Below are positions 24,823 to 34,096 of a stretch of 64,000 nucleotides of DNA, piece after piece. The notes under the pieces are model-generated. The model was given only the letters and a program-made list of their open reading frames with translations, ran no database searches and had not been told where the DNA came from. Made by a program: the position numbers and the translations under genes. Source of the DNA: Pseudomonas sp. TMP9 (GTDB lineage: Bacteria > Pseudomonadota > Gammaproteobacteria > Pseudomonadales > Pseudomonadaceae); the NCBI RefSeq assembly GCF_037943105.1, contig NZ_CP149803.1, positions 930,001-994,000 on the forward strand, read 5' to 3'. Each line of letters begins with the position of its first letter. Position 1 is the first letter of the stretch.

Positions 24823-26733
24823 ATGCGACTGTCTGCCTCTGTGCTCGCGCTGTTTTGCCTCGCCACCGCCGTTCAGGCGTTTGGCGCCGAGCGCAACTTC
24901 ACCATCCTGCACACCAACGATTGGCAGTCGCGCCTACTTGGCTTCGGCCCCAATAATGAATACACCCCCGCAACCACGGGCGATGATGACACCGTGGGCG
25001 GTGTCGCACGCCTGGCCACGCTGCTTGAGCAGCGCCGTGCGGCTGCCGGCGAACAGCCAGTGTTGCTGCTCGATGGTGGTGATTTCAGCATGGGCACGCT
25101 GTTTCACACCGTCACCCGTGAAACCGGCGGCGAGCTGCGGTTAATGACCGAACTGGGTTACGACGCCGCGACTCTGGGCAATCATGAATTTGATTTTCGC
25201 CCCGCCGGCTTGGCCGCGATGATCAGCTCAGCGTTTAAAATCAAGGGCGATGGGCTGATACCGCTGCTGTCGAGCAACTTAGGCTTCGACCCCGCGCGCA
25301 AAGAAGATGACAGCCTGCAGGCACACTATGACGCGGGGCGCATTGCGCCGTACACGCTGATCGACAAGGGCGGCATCCGCTTTGGTCTGTTCGGCCTGCT
25401 GGGTAACAACGCCGTCGCCGTCAGCCCGATGATTAAACCGGCGACCTTTGCCGATCCGGTCGTCACCGCCCAGGCGATGGTTGCCAAGCTGCGCGAGGAG
25501 GGCGCTGAGGTGGTGATTCTGCTTTCGCACATGGGCGTGGTGCAGCAGGCCGATGGCAGCTGGCGCGGCGAAGAAGTTGAGCTGGTTGAGCAGGTGCCGG
25601 GCATCGATATCGTGGTCGGCGGTCATTCGCATACCGCACTGGCGCAGCCGCTGCTGGTCAATGGCCGTACGCCAGTGATGCAGGCCGGCTCCGAGATCCA
25701 GCACTTGGGCGAGCTGCGCATGCGCTTGCCGGCAGATGGCAAGCCGCAGGTGGTCGACTACCAACTGCATCCGATCAATGACCAGATTACCGGCAGCGTT
25801 GCCATTACCGCTCAGGTCGAGGACTTCAAACAGGTGGTCAACGCGCAGATGTTGGCGCCCAAGGGCTACACCTTCGATCAGCCGCTGGCCAAGGTCGATA
25901 AAACCCTGACCCGCGCGTATGACGATCCGATTCTTGGCAATTTGGTCACCGATGCGCTGCGCCACGCGACGGGCAGTGATGTGTCGTTCACCGGCAACGG
26001 CACTGTCCGCGACAACCTGATCAAGGGCCGGCATGGCGTGCAGGCGGTGTCCGACCTGTTTCGCATCGCCCCGTTGGGCGTGGGCGAACTGGATGATGCG
26101 CCGGGATATCCGCTGATCAAGGTCTATGTCACCGGGCAGGAATTGAATAACATGTTGGAGGTGTTGCTGCTGGCCTATCAACTGCGCGAAAGCCAAAGCT
26201 ATTACCCACGGGTGTCGGGCCTGCGCTTTAGCTACAACCCCTGGCGCGTGCCGTTTGACCGGGTCAGCCGGATTGAGTTGGGTGATCCGCTCAACGGTTA
26301 TACCGCGCTGGATTTAGCCGATCAGCGCCTCTACAGCATTGGCGCCACCAGCTACGTGGGCAGTTTTACCTGGCTGGTCAGCGACCTGACTAAGGGCTTG
26401 CTCAGCGTGCAGCCGAAAAATGCTCAAGGCCAGCCGCTGACAGCGATTAAAGACGCCATCATTGATGCGGATCCGCAGCAACCCGGCGTGCAGGAATACA
26501 AGGAATGGCAAGGTCTGCTCGACCATGTTCGCAGTTTGCCGGACGTGGATGGCGACGGCCTGGCCGACATCCCCACGCAAGGTGCAGCAGCTGAACAGCG
26601 CATGCTGCGTGCGCCCAGCCTGCACCCGGCCGACCTCTATCGCTATGCTGGAGCCCTGCAATGGGGCGTGAGTGCGTTGCTGTTGGCGGGTGTGTTGCTG
26701 ATCATCTGGCTGTTGCGCCGTCGTCGCACCTGA
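24823..26733 (+). CDS. 5'-nucleotidase/UshA-like metallophosphatase, membrane-anchored
   Basis: The 636-aa protein has a signal peptide (about 1-22). Its calcineurin-like domain carries metal motifs ILHTNDWQ, GDFSMGT, GNHEFDF and GGHSHT, followed by a 5'-nucleotidase C-terminal domain (about 340-530). It should hydrolyse nucleotides or related phosphoesters in the periplasm. Unlike UshA it ends with an Asp-rich DVDGDGLAD loop, one membrane helix (about 612-631) and an RRRR tail. It is therefore probably tethered to the inner membrane. The tail resembles sorting-type C-termini but lacks a clear GG motif. The exact substrate cannot be read from the sequence. Confidence 0.85.
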   Translation: MRLSASVLALFCLATAVQAFGAERNFTILHTNDWQSRLLGFGPNNEYTPATTGDDDTVGGVARLATLLEQRRAAAGEQPVLLLDGGDFSMGTLFHTVTRETGGELRLMTELGYDAATLGNHEFDFRPAGLAAMISSAFKIKGDGLIPLLSSNLGFDPARKEDDSLQAHYDAGRIAPYTLIDKGGIRFGLFGLLGNNAVAVSPMIKPATFADPVVTAQAMVAKLREEGAEVVILLSHMGVVQQADGSWRGEEVELVEQVPGIDIVVGGHSHTALAQPLLVNGRTPVMQAGSEIQHLGELRMRLPADGKPQVVDYQLHPINDQITGSVAITAQVEDFKQVVNAQMLAPKGYTFDQPLAKVDKTLTRAYDDPILGNLVTDALRHATGSDVSFTGNGTVRDNLIKGRHGVQAVSDLFRIAPLGVGELDDAPGYPLIKVYVTGQELNNMLEVLLLAYQLRESQSYYPRVSGLRFSYNPWRVPFDRVSRIELGDPLNGYTALDLADQRLYSIGATSYVGSFTWLVSDLTKGLLSVQPKNAQGQPLTAIKDAIIDADPQQPGVQEYKEWQGLLDHVRSLPDVDGDGLADIPTQGAAAEQRMLRAPSLHPADLYRYAGALQWGVSALLLAGVLLIIWLLRRRRT

Positions 26734-26821
26734 GTAACGCCGCTGTGACGCCAAGGCGTGCGCGCTTGTCAAAAGCCCGCAGCACTCCTATGGTGCGCAC
26801 CGACGAACCAGGGAATGAACC

Positions 26822-27466
26822 ATGAGCGATCTCCAACACCTCTTCGATAACAACGCGCGCTGGGCCGAGGCGATCAAAGAGGAAGATCCAGAGTTCTTCG
26901 CCAAGCTGGCTATGCAGCAGGTGCCGGAATACTTGTGGATCGGCTGTTCCGATGCCCGCGTGCCGGCCAACGAGATTGTCGGCCTGCTGCCGGGCGACCT
27001 GTTTGTACACCGCAACGTGGCCAATGTGGTGTTGCACACCGACCTCAATTGCCTATCGGTAATCCAGTACGCGGTCGATGTGCTCAAGGTTAAACACATC
27101 CTCGTCACTGGCCACTATGGCTGTGGCGGCGTGCGCGCCGCCATGCAAGACACACAGTTAGGGCTTATCGACGGTTGGCTGCGCAGCATCCGTGACCTCT
27201 ATTACGAGCAACGCGAGCATCTCGCGCAATTGCCCAGCGATGAGGCGCAAGTTGATCGCCTGTGTGAACTCAATGTCATTCAGCAAGTGGCTAACGTCAG
27301 CCACACCAGCATCGTGCAGAACGCGTGGCATCGCGGTCAGCCGTTGTCCGTCCACGGCTGCATCTATGGCATCAAAGATGGCCGTTGGAAGAACCTCAAT
27401 GTTGGCATCAGCAGCATCGATCAACTGCCAACGCACTATCGCCTGCGCCCGCTCGGCCCGCGCTGA
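26822..27466 (+). CDS. can: Beta-class carbonic anhydrase
   Basis: The 214-aa enzyme interconverts CO2 and bicarbonate in the cytoplasm. Zinc ligands are C42, H98 and C101. The catalytic pair D44/R46 lies in CSDARVPAN. This numbering matches E. coli Can. The start ATG 26822 follows AGGGAATGAACC. The next gene begins 3 nt after its stop, so they are probably co-transcribed. Confidence 0.93.
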   Translation: MSDLQHLFDNNARWAEAIKEEDPEFFAKLAMQQVPEYLWIGCSDARVPANEIVGLLPGDLFVHRNVANVVLHTDLNCLSVIQYAVDVLKVKHILVTGHYGCGGVRAAMQDTQLGLIDGWLRSIRDLYYEQREHLAQLPSDEAQVDRLCELNVIQQVANVSHTSIVQNAWHRGQPLSVHGCIYGIKDGRWKNLNVGISSIDQLPTHYRLRPLGPR

Positions 27467-27469
27467 GTC

Positions 27470-28390
27470 ATGTATACCTCAACCCGCTACGCGGTTTTTG
27501 GGCTGCTGCTGGCAACGCTTTGCTGGTCTGGTAATGCCTTGGTGGCGCGGGCGTTTGTCGGTGAAATCCCGCCCTTTGCGTTGTCATTCTGGCGCTGGAG
27601 CCTGGCCCTGACCCTGCTGCTGCCGTTCGTGGCCAAGCCACTGTGGCGCCATCGCAACGAATTGCATGCAGCCGGCTGGCGTTTGCTGGTGCTCGCCGGC
27701 ATCGGTATCGCCAGTTACAACAGCCTGCTCTACGCTGCCGCGCAAACCACGGCGGCTATTAACATCACCCTGGTCAATACCTGCCTGCCGCTGATGACCT
27801 TTATTGGCGCGGGTTTACTGCTTGGCGAGTGGCCGCAGCGCCGCGCGTGGTGGGGCATGGCCGTGGCCGCGTGCGGTTTGCTGGTGCTGATCAGTCAAGG
27901 CAGCTGGGCTAGCTTTAGCGGCCTGGCATTCAATAAGGGCGATCTGATCATGCTGATAGCGGTGGCAGATTGGGCGCTCTATTCATTGCTGCTCAGGCGC
28001 TGGGCCAGCTTCCTGCTGCCGATTCCACCGCTGGCGCTACTGGGCGTACTGATGTTGTTGGGCGTACCGCTGATTCTGCCGTTTTACCTGTATGAACTGG
28101 CTCAAGGGGCACGCCTCAGCCTCACGCCGCAAAATCTGGCTGCCATCGGCTACACCGCTATCTTCGCCTCACTGCTGGCCTACCTCGCCTGGAACCACGC
28201 CATCCGCGTGCTGGGCGCTTCAAAGGCGGCCCTCTCCAACTACCTTATGCCGGTGTTTACCGCCGTGCTGGGTTGGCTGCTGCTGGGGGAGGGCTTGCAA
28301 AGCTACCACTGGTTTGGCGCTGTGCTGATCTTTGCTGGGTTGTTGTTAGGCACACGAGGTGTGGCCATCAATCGTCGAGCGGCAGAGTAA
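27470..28390 (+). CDS. EamA/DMT-family transporter
   Basis: The 306-aa protein has about ten membrane helices and two EamA repeats, the drug/metabolite transporter fold of the RhaT/YdcZ group. It starts MYTSTRYAVFGLLLATLCWS, typical of the family. It likely exports a metabolite or amino acid, but the substrate is unknown. It begins 3 nt after the carbonic anhydrase stop codon and is the last gene before the tRNA-Met locus. Confidence 0.87.
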   Translation: MYTSTRYAVFGLLLATLCWSGNALVARAFVGEIPPFALSFWRWSLALTLLLPFVAKPLWRHRNELHAAGWRLLVLAGIGIASYNSLLYAAAQTTAAINITLVNTCLPLMTFIGAGLLLGEWPQRRAWWGMAVAACGLLVLISQGSWASFSGLAFNKGDLIMLIAVADWALYSLLLRRWASFLLPIPPLALLGVLMLLGVPLILPFYLYELAQGARLSLTPQNLAAIGYTAIFASLLAYLAWNHAIRVLGASKAALSNYLMPVFTAVLGWLLLGEGLQSYHWFGAVLIFAGLLLGTRGVAINRRAAE

Positions 28391-28729
28391 GGCGCCAAAC
28401 GCTCAGCCGTGTTTTGCAGTCCGGTTTCTCTGGCGCTATTGCCACGATTTTTGCCCGCCGCAAGTACGGCCATAGACGTCTAGCTCGCGTTATTACTCGG
28501 CGTCAGGCTCTAACCCCGCAAGGGCTGTACCTGACACGGGAGGCTTGATTTCTGTGCGCTAAATTGTATGTATGCCCTCAGTTCAACGTTGTTGAAGCAT
28601 ACACAAGGGATACACGGCGGGAAGTGCTAGGGGTAGACAGGGATGAACAGCCAGATATAAGAAAGCCCGCACGGGGCGGGCTTCTTGGGGTGTTTCGTAG
28701 ACTGTCGTAGACAGGTAGAAACAGTGTTT
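28391..28729. other. Gene-free region between the EamA gene and tRNA-Met
   Basis: These 339 nt hold no convincing gene. There is a GTCAGG...CCTGAC inverted repeat at about 28501-28535 and the tRNA terminator at 28663-28683. The stretch next to the tRNA 3' end contains the repeated word GTAGAC. The position suggests the edge of a past tRNA-targeted insertion, but no integrase frame is visible. Confidence 0.35.
28663..28683 (-). terminator. Terminator of tRNA-Met
   Basis: AAGCCCGC and GCGGGCTT form an 8-bp stem. Read on the minus strand it is followed by TCTTAT, about 50 nt past the tRNA 3' end. Confidence 0.7.
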
Positions 28730-28806
28730 TGGTGGCTACGCAGGGACTTGAACCCCGGACCCCAGCATTATGAATGCTATGCTCTAACCAGCTGAGCTAC
28801 GTAGCC
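28730..28806 (-). tRNA. tRNA-Met (CAT), elongator
   Basis: This is a 77-nt tRNA on the minus strand with encoded CCA. It starts GGCTACGTAGCTCAGCTGG, and the anticodon loop TTCATAA gives CAT. The acceptor stem begins with a G-C pair and the body is elongator-like rather than initiator-like. It has its own promoter (28818-28846) and terminator. Confidence 0.94.
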
Positions 28807-29653
28807 GAGTGGCGCGCATTATTCGCGTCTTGGTTGTGGCTGTCAACCCTAGGTGATAGAAAATTTCTGCGCGCGATCAAGTGCTTACACGTTAGGTGGC
28901 AGAGTCCGTGTGCAGGCTGCTCAGCTTGGGTACCGGCTCACGTTACGCTTTCTTTGGTGCGTGCTTGGGTGTCTAGTTTGGTACGTACTTGCGATTTAGC
29001 GGGGATGCAACAGCATTTTCCCTGGGGCCCATGGCACTGACTGTGGACGGCCCAGACTGGCCTAGGCCATATCCAACCTACGTCTGGTGTGCATGGCCAC
29101 TTCACGCGTTCCGGTCACAGGCTCGGTTCGTGTAAATGAACAGGGGGCTTCTGCGTTTCCTGAACCCGGTGGCGGCGTTTCTGCCTTGTTGGGGCAACTG
29201 CAGGCTTACTCGATACAGCCCGGGGCGCAACCAAACCAGCGCAGGTAGGCGTGGCTGAGTTTTTCTGCTGCGTGTTGCAACTGATGGTTGCCCGGCGTAA
29301 GCGGTTGAACGAACAGTTGCGGGTTAAGGTGGGTCGTATGCTGAGGTTATTCCCAGCGCATCGGCACCCGGAAGGCCTGTCCGTGAGTTTGCACATTCAG
29401 CGGGGTCGGATGCGCGAGGTTTACCGCGAGAATAGGGTCCTGCTCCAAACCGCTGGCCAGCAGTTTGTGCCGTAGCATGCTGCAGATGCTGATAAGGGTG
29501 GAGTCGGTTATTGGCGCGCCGGCGTGCGGTCTTGCCGGAACTGGCGGCGGGTAAGCTGGATATTCTGCTTGATGTGGTGCAGCCGTTGACCGAAGGCGAG
29601 TCCGTACCGGGTGAGCCGCAGATGTGTCTGCAAGCGCTTGGGCGGGCTTAGTT
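28807..29653. other. Gene-poor region with degenerate reading frames
   Basis: No intact gene is recognisable in these 847 nt beyond the tRNA promoter. A plus-strand frame ending at 29651 reads like protein for about 45 codons (for example LPELAAGKLDILLDVVQPL), but a stop lies upstream. On the minus strand a start-less open frame of about 110 codons ends near 29350. I recognise no family in either. The pattern fits decayed genes at a variable locus between tRNA-Met and the LysR gene. Confidence 0.45.
28818..28846 (-). promoter_or_regulatory. Promoter of tRNA-Met
   Basis: On the minus strand, -35 TTGACA (28841-28846) and -10 AATAAT (28818-28823) are 17 nt apart. They are followed by the GC discriminator GCGCGCC, as for stable-RNA promoters, just before the tRNA 5' end at 28806. 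Confidence 0.85.
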
Positions 29654-30565
29654 TTAGTTTTGCAGTTGCTGATCGACGGCCACCAGGTCGGCGATCATCG
29701 CTTGGGCTGCCGGCGTCAGCGAGTGGCCCGCCCGGCTGACCACGCCATAGTGAACATTTAAGCCGAGGTCATCGGCTGACACGTCGATAAAGTCCAGCAG
29801 GCTGATTGCGCCCTGTTGCACCAGGTCACTCAAGGCCTCCATGGTTGCGATGCCGATTGCATCCGAGCGCCTGACCACACGGTAGACGGCGTCGAACTGG
29901 ACGCACTCCACACTGATGGCAAAGTCTTCGACGCCCTGAACATCCGCAAGGGTTTTGCTAATACGCGGCGGTAGGCGCGTGGCGACTATCGGGAAGTCGA
30001 GGAGGGCGCTGAGTTTGAGGCCCTTGCGCGAGGCCAACGGGTGGTCACGTCGACAGAAGAACCGGCCGTGGCGTGGTCGCAGTAGTTGTACCTGACACTT
30101 GGCGTCCGTGACGAAGTCGCGCGAATCAGCCACCAAAAACTCAATTTGCTGCTCGTTGAGTAAGTCTCCCAATTGTCGCCAGTCTGCCTGCTGGAGGCGA
30201 ATACGGATCGCCGGATAGCGGCTGATGAACGTGGCTAAGGCCTCTGGCACCAAGACTTGCGCAGGGTAAGGGCCGCTGCCGAAATGCAGTTCACCACAGG
30301 TAAGGCCGTTGTATTGCTCCAGTTCGTTGAGCAGTGCCTGGCTGCCGGCGAGCAGACGACGCGCATGAGTCAGCACCAGCTGGCCTTGCGCGGTGAGACA
30401 AAACTCGCGGCTGCTGCGCTCCACGAGGGTGCAACCAAGATCGCGCTCCAGGGTTTGGATGCTGCGGCTGAGTGCCGGCTGACTCAGGTTGACGGCAGCC
30501 GCTGCCCGAACAAAGTTGCGGTGATCGGCCAGGGCCGCCAAGTGACTAAACTGTCGTAAGTCCAT
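29654..30565 (-). CDS. LysR-family regulator, SdsB-like
   Basis: The 303-aa protein has an N-terminal LysR winged helix (MDLRQFSHLAALADHRNFVRAA..., HTH in residues about 18-37) and a periplasmic-binding-like effector domain. Start ATG 30565 is chosen because it gives the standard LysR N-terminus; the frame is open to 30619. It is divergent from an alkylsulfatase gene, as sdsB is beside sdsA in Pseudomonas, so it probably activates that gene in response to alkyl sulfates or their products. Candidate operators lie between the two genes. Confidence 0.85.
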   Translation of the reverse strand: MDLRQFSHLAALADHRNFVRAAAAVNLSQPALSRSIQTLERDLGCTLVERSSREFCLTAQGQLVLTHARRLLAGSQALLNELEQYNGLTCGELHFGSGPYPAQVLVPEALATFISRYPAIRIRLQQADWRQLGDLLNEQQIEFLVADSRDFVTDAKCQVQLLRPRHGRFFCRRDHPLASRKGLKLSALLDFPIVATRLPPRISKTLADVQGVEDFAISVECVQFDAVYRVVRRSDAIGIATMEALSDLVQQGAISLLDFIDVSADDLGLNVHYGVVSRAGHSLTPAAQAMIADLVAVDQQLQN

Positions 30566-30566
30566 T

Positions 30567-30598
30567 ATGCGTATCTCGCATGAATTAAATAAGTTTAA
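30567..30598. promoter_or_regulatory. Candidate LysR operator in the sdsB-sdsA intergenic region
   Basis: ATGCG-TATCT-CGCAT (30567-30581) is a perfect dyad containing the LysR T-N11-A signature. It is followed by the A/T-rich dyad TTAAA-TAAG-TTTAA (30585-30598). It sits directly upstream of the regulator start codon, a usual place for autoregulation and divergent activation. Confidence 0.55.
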
Positions 30599-30757
30599 TG
30601 CATTTGAATGATTACACAAGGCTTGGCATAACTGTATGCATGTTTTTTGCGAGTGCTGTCATGCCGAGCCAGCACGTAGGCACTAAGGTCAGGGTGATGA
30701 GCGCAGGCGGCGAGCAGAACAAGATCGTTTTACCCTTAACGAATTTAGGATTTAGCC

Positions 30758-32749
30758 ATGACCATGCGAGTACCTTTTGTTCTGACGTTGTTGTGTGTTT
30801 CCTTGCTGGCTGGTTGTGACCAGCAGGTGCCGCGCAGTGACGATGCTGATGCCGCAGGCTTTACCGCGCCGACCAGCGCTACATTGGCCGCGCAAGCAGA
30901 GACCGCCAAGAGCCTGCCAGCCGATGACGGGCTCGACCTGCAGGAGGCCGAGCGCGGTCTTATTGCGCGCGAAGACTCCCTTAGCATTGCTGGTGCTAAT
31001 GGTCGGGTGTTGTTCGATCAGGATGCCTATCGCTTTATCCAGGGGGCCGCGCCCGGCAGCGTCAACCCAAGCCTGTGGCGCCAAGCGCAGCTGAATAACC
31101 ACCATGGCTTGTACAAAGTCACTGAGGGCGTGTATCAGCTGCGCGGCTATGACCTGGCAGTGATGAGCCTGATCGATAGCAAGAACGGCTGGATCGTCGT
31201 TGACCCGCTGACCACGGTAGAAACGGCCAGCCGCGCCATGGCCTTTGCCCGCAAGACCTTAGGCGACAAACCCGTAGTGGCGGTGATTTTCACCCACAGC
31301 CATGTCGATCACTTCGGCGGCGCGCTGGCGGTAGCCTCGGCGGCTGATGTGGCCAGCGGTAAAGTGCGGGTGTACGCGCCACAAGGCTTTATGGAGGAGG
31401 CCACCAGCGAGAACGTACTGGCTGGTCCGGCGATGGGCCGCCGAGCGATCTATATGTATGGCCGCGATCTGCCGCGCAGTGAGCGGGGCAAAGTCGACAA
31501 TGGTTTGGGTAAGGAACCCGCCATGGGCACAGTGGGCATTCTGCAGCCCACGGACTTGATCGACAGTACGCCGCAGGCCGTGGCCATTGATGGGGTTGAT
31601 TTCATCTTCCAGTACACCCCTGGTGCCGAAGCACCGGCCGAGATGACGTTCTATCTGCCTGCGCACAAGGCGTTTGGTGGCGCTGAGATACTCAGCCGCA
31701 CCCTGCATAACCTGTATACGCTGCGCGGTGCCAAGGTTCGTGATGCACGGCTCTGGGCCGGGTATATCGACGCTAGCCGACAAGACAATACGCAAGCTGA
31801 AGTGATGTTCTTCAGCCACCACTGGCCGGTCTGGGGGCAGGAGCGCATTGATGCACTGATGCGCGAACAACGTGACACCTTCAGCTATATCCATGATCAG
31901 ACGCTGCGTCTGGCCAACCAGGGTTATGGCCCACGCGAGATCGCCGAACAGCTGACGCTGCCTAAGTCGCTGCAAACGCATTACTGGAACCGTGGCTACT
32001 ACGGCACGCTCAAGCACAACGTGAAAGGCGTGTACCAAATGTACTTTGGCTGGTACGACGCTAACCCAGCCAACCTTGATCCGCTGCCGCGTCTGGAAGG
32101 CGCTAAGCAGTATGTCGAATACATGGGGGGCAGTGCGGCGATCTTAGAAAAGGCCCAGGTGTCTTTCGACAAGGGCGAGTACCGCTGGTTGGCCGAAGTG
32201 CTCAACCAGTTGGTTTCGGCCGAACCGAAAAATGCTCAGGCCAAGGCACTGTTGGCGCGCAGTTATGATCAGCTGGGTTACCGTGCCGAGTCGTCGGCTT
32301 GGCGTAATGCTTATTTGACCGCCGCTTTTGAGTTGCGCCACGGGGCGCCGGAGTTTGGGGTGGATGTGGCGGCCGCCGGTGACCTGCTAGAGCAAACCAG
32401 CGGTGCACAATTTATGCAGATGTTCCAAGTCGCGCTTAACGGCCCGAAAGCCGAGGGCGTTGATTTACGCTTGAATATCACCTTTAGCGATCTGCAAGAA
32501 AACTATGTGCTGAGCATTGAGAATGCTGTGCTGCAGGCGCATCAAGCACCCGTCGAAAGCGCCGCCAGTGCGACCCTAACCCTGACCCGGGCGCTGTTGG
32601 TGAAAATCATCACCCAGCAAGCCGGAATCAAGGAGCTGCTGACATCTGAGGATATGCAAGTGGACGGCAGTATGCTTGACCTGGCGCGCTTCTTCTCGCT
32701 TTTGGACAAGCCGGATCAGGTCTTCCCAATCGTCACGGGCAAACCATGA
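30758..32749 (+). CDS. sdsA: SdsA-type alkylsulfatase (metallo-beta-lactamase fold), predicted lipoprotein
   Basis: The 663-aa protein has a metallo-beta-lactamase domain with metal motif THSHVDH at 179-185. It also has SdsA-specific motifs AEAPAEMTFY, RTLHNLYTLRGAKVRD and HHWPVWG, a helical dimerisation domain and a C-terminal SCP2-like lipid-binding domain. SdsA hydrolyses primary alkyl sulfates such as SDS to the alcohol and sulfate. The N-terminus is a lipoprotein signal with lipobox LLAGC (Cys20). Asp at +2 would favour inner-membrane retention by the E. coli rule. It is divergent from a LysR regulator, and the pair is not at this position in P. aeruginosa as I recall. Confidence 0.9.
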   Translation: MTMRVPFVLTLLCVSLLAGCDQQVPRSDDADAAGFTAPTSATLAAQAETAKSLPADDGLDLQEAERGLIAREDSLSIAGANGRVLFDQDAYRFIQGAAPGSVNPSLWRQAQLNNHHGLYKVTEGVYQLRGYDLAVMSLIDSKNGWIVVDPLTTVETASRAMAFARKTLGDKPVVAVIFTHSHVDHFGGALAVASAADVASGKVRVYAPQGFMEEATSENVLAGPAMGRRAIYMYGRDLPRSERGKVDNGLGKEPAMGTVGILQPTDLIDSTPQAVAIDGVDFIFQYTPGAEAPAEMTFYLPAHKAFGGAEILSRTLHNLYTLRGAKVRDARLWAGYIDASRQDNTQAEVMFFSHHWPVWGQERIDALMREQRDTFSYIHDQTLRLANQGYGPREIAEQLTLPKSLQTHYWNRGYYGTLKHNVKGVYQMYFGWYDANPANLDPLPRLEGAKQYVEYMGGSAAILEKAQVSFDKGEYRWLAEVLNQLVSAEPKNAQAKALLARSYDQLGYRAESSAWRNAYLTAAFELRHGAPEFGVDVAAAGDLLEQTSGAQFMQMFQVALNGPKAEGVDLRLNITFSDLQENYVLSIENAVLQAHQAPVESAASATLTLTRALLVKIITQQAGIKELLTSEDMQVDGSMLDLARFFSLLDKPDQVFPIVTGKP

Positions 32750-32892
32750 TGTGCCCTACGTTACCTGCTTTCCTGGCGGTGTAGCGGCTGAAGCGCTCAG
32801 TGCCTGAGCGCTTTGTTGGATGGCATTCCCCCACCGGCGCTTTTGCAACGGCGCTCGAACGTAACGTGATTGATCGGGGTGGCCGAAAAAAT

Positions 32893-32927
32893 AAAACCCC
32901 TTGAGGTTGTCATCCTCAAGGGGTTTT
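32893..32927. terminator. Bidirectional terminator between sdsA and ychF
   Basis: AAAACCCCTTGAGG and CCTCAAGGGGTTTT form a 14-bp stem with a 7-nt loop, with A and T runs on both sides. It can end both convergent transcripts. Confidence 0.9.
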
Positions 32928-32963
32928 GTGTCCATCAGGAACCGCTTGGGTTCTGATTGCTGC

Positions 32964-34064
32964 TTAGACGTTAAAGCGGAAATGCATGACGTCGCCGTCT
33001 TTGACGATGTATTCCTTGCCTTCCAAGCGCCATTTGCCGGCTTCTTTAGTGCCGGCTTCACCCTTGTATTGGATGAAATCGTTATAGGCGATGACTTCGG
33101 CGCGGATAAAACCTTTTTCAAAGTCGGTGTGGATGACGCCTGCGGCCTGTGGCGCGGTGGCGCCGACTTTTACGGTCCAGGCGCGGACTTCTTCGACGCC
33201 AGCGGTGAAGTAGGTCTGCAGGTGGAGCATTTCGTAGCCGGCGCGGATCACGCGGTTCAGGCCGGGTTCTTCGAGGCCCAAGGCTTCGAGGAACATGTCC
33301 TTCTCTTCGCCATCATCGAGTTCGGCGATTTCCGCTTCGATTTTGTTGCAGACCGGCACCACGATCGCGCCTTCTTCTTCGGCGATGGCGCGCACGGCAT
33401 CCAGCAGTGGGTTGTTGTCGAAGCCGTCTTCAGCGACGTTGGCGATGTACATGACAGGCTTACTGGTGAGCAGGTGGAAGCCGCGGATCACAACCTTCTC
33501 GTCGGCGCTCATGCTCTTCATGATGCTGCGCGCAGGTTTGCCTTCGCTGAAATGCGCAATCAACTGCTCCAGCAGACCTTTCTGCACGACGGCCTCTTTA
33601 TCACCGCCCTTGGCGTTACGAGTGACTTTCTGCAGTTGCTTTTCGCAGCTGTCGAGGTCGGCGAAAATCAGCTCCAAGTCGATGATTTCGATGTCGCGCT
33701 TAGGGTCGACGCTGTTGGCGACGTGAATCACGTTTTCGTCTTCGAAGCAGCGCACCACGTGGGCGATGGCGTCGGTTTCGCGGATGTTGGCGAGGAATTT
33801 GTTGCCCAGGCCTTCACCTTTCGAGGCGCCTGCTACTAGGCCAGCGATGTCGACGAATTCCATGGTGGTCGGCAGGATGCGCTTAGGGTTGACGATGGCT
33901 GCCAACGCGGCCAGGCGTGGGTCGGGCATCGGCACGATGCCGGTGTTGGGCTCGATGGTGCAGAACGGAAAGTTCTCAGCCGCGATCCCTGATTTGGTGA
34001 GGGCGTTGAACAGGGTGGACTTGCCGACGTTGGGCAGGCCGACGATGCCGCAGTTAAATCCCAT
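32964..34064 (-). CDS. ychF: Redox-regulated ATPase/GTPase YchF (OBG family)
   Basis: The 366-aa translation-associated P-loop NTPase hydrolyses ATP preferentially and binds ribosomes. The P loop is GLPNVGKST near the N-terminus, with switch motif DIAGLV. The C-terminal TGS domain ends the protein (about 280-366). Length matches the family. It is the last gene of the minus-strand prs-rplY-pth-ychF block and lies 32 nt after pth. Confidence 0.95.
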   Translation of the reverse strand: MGFNCGIVGLPNVGKSTLFNALTKSGIAAENFPFCTIEPNTGIVPMPDPRLAALAAIVNPKRILPTTMEFVDIAGLVAGASKGEGLGNKFLANIRETDAIAHVVRCFEDENVIHVANSVDPKRDIEIIDLELIFADLDSCEKQLQKVTRNAKGGDKEAVVQKGLLEQLIAHFSEGKPARSIMKSMSADEKVVIRGFHLLTSKPVMYIANVAEDGFDNNPLLDAVRAIAEEEGAIVVPVCNKIEAEIAELDDGEEKDMFLEALGLEEPGLNRVIRAGYEMLHLQTYFTAGVEEVRAWTVKVGATAPQAAGVIHTDFEKGFIRAEVIAYNDFIQYKGEAGTKEAGKWRLEGKEYIVKDGDVMHFRFNV

Positions 34065-34096
34065 GGTGTGTCCCTCGCGCGAATGGCGGTAAAGAA

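Noticed and set aside
25279..26196. 305-aa minus-strand frame inside the 5'-nucleotidase
   Set aside because: It is a shadow of a gene with intact metallophosphatase motifs and has no recognisable domain.
28391..28730. Integrase or attachment-site remnant beside tRNA-Met
   Set aside because: I found no integrase-like frame and no second copy of the tRNA 3' end in the window, so no att site is claimed.
32901..33839. 312-aa plus-strand frame over ychF
   Set aside because: It is antisense to a complete ychF with P-loop and TGS domain, and is compositionally biased (Phe, Asp, Val).
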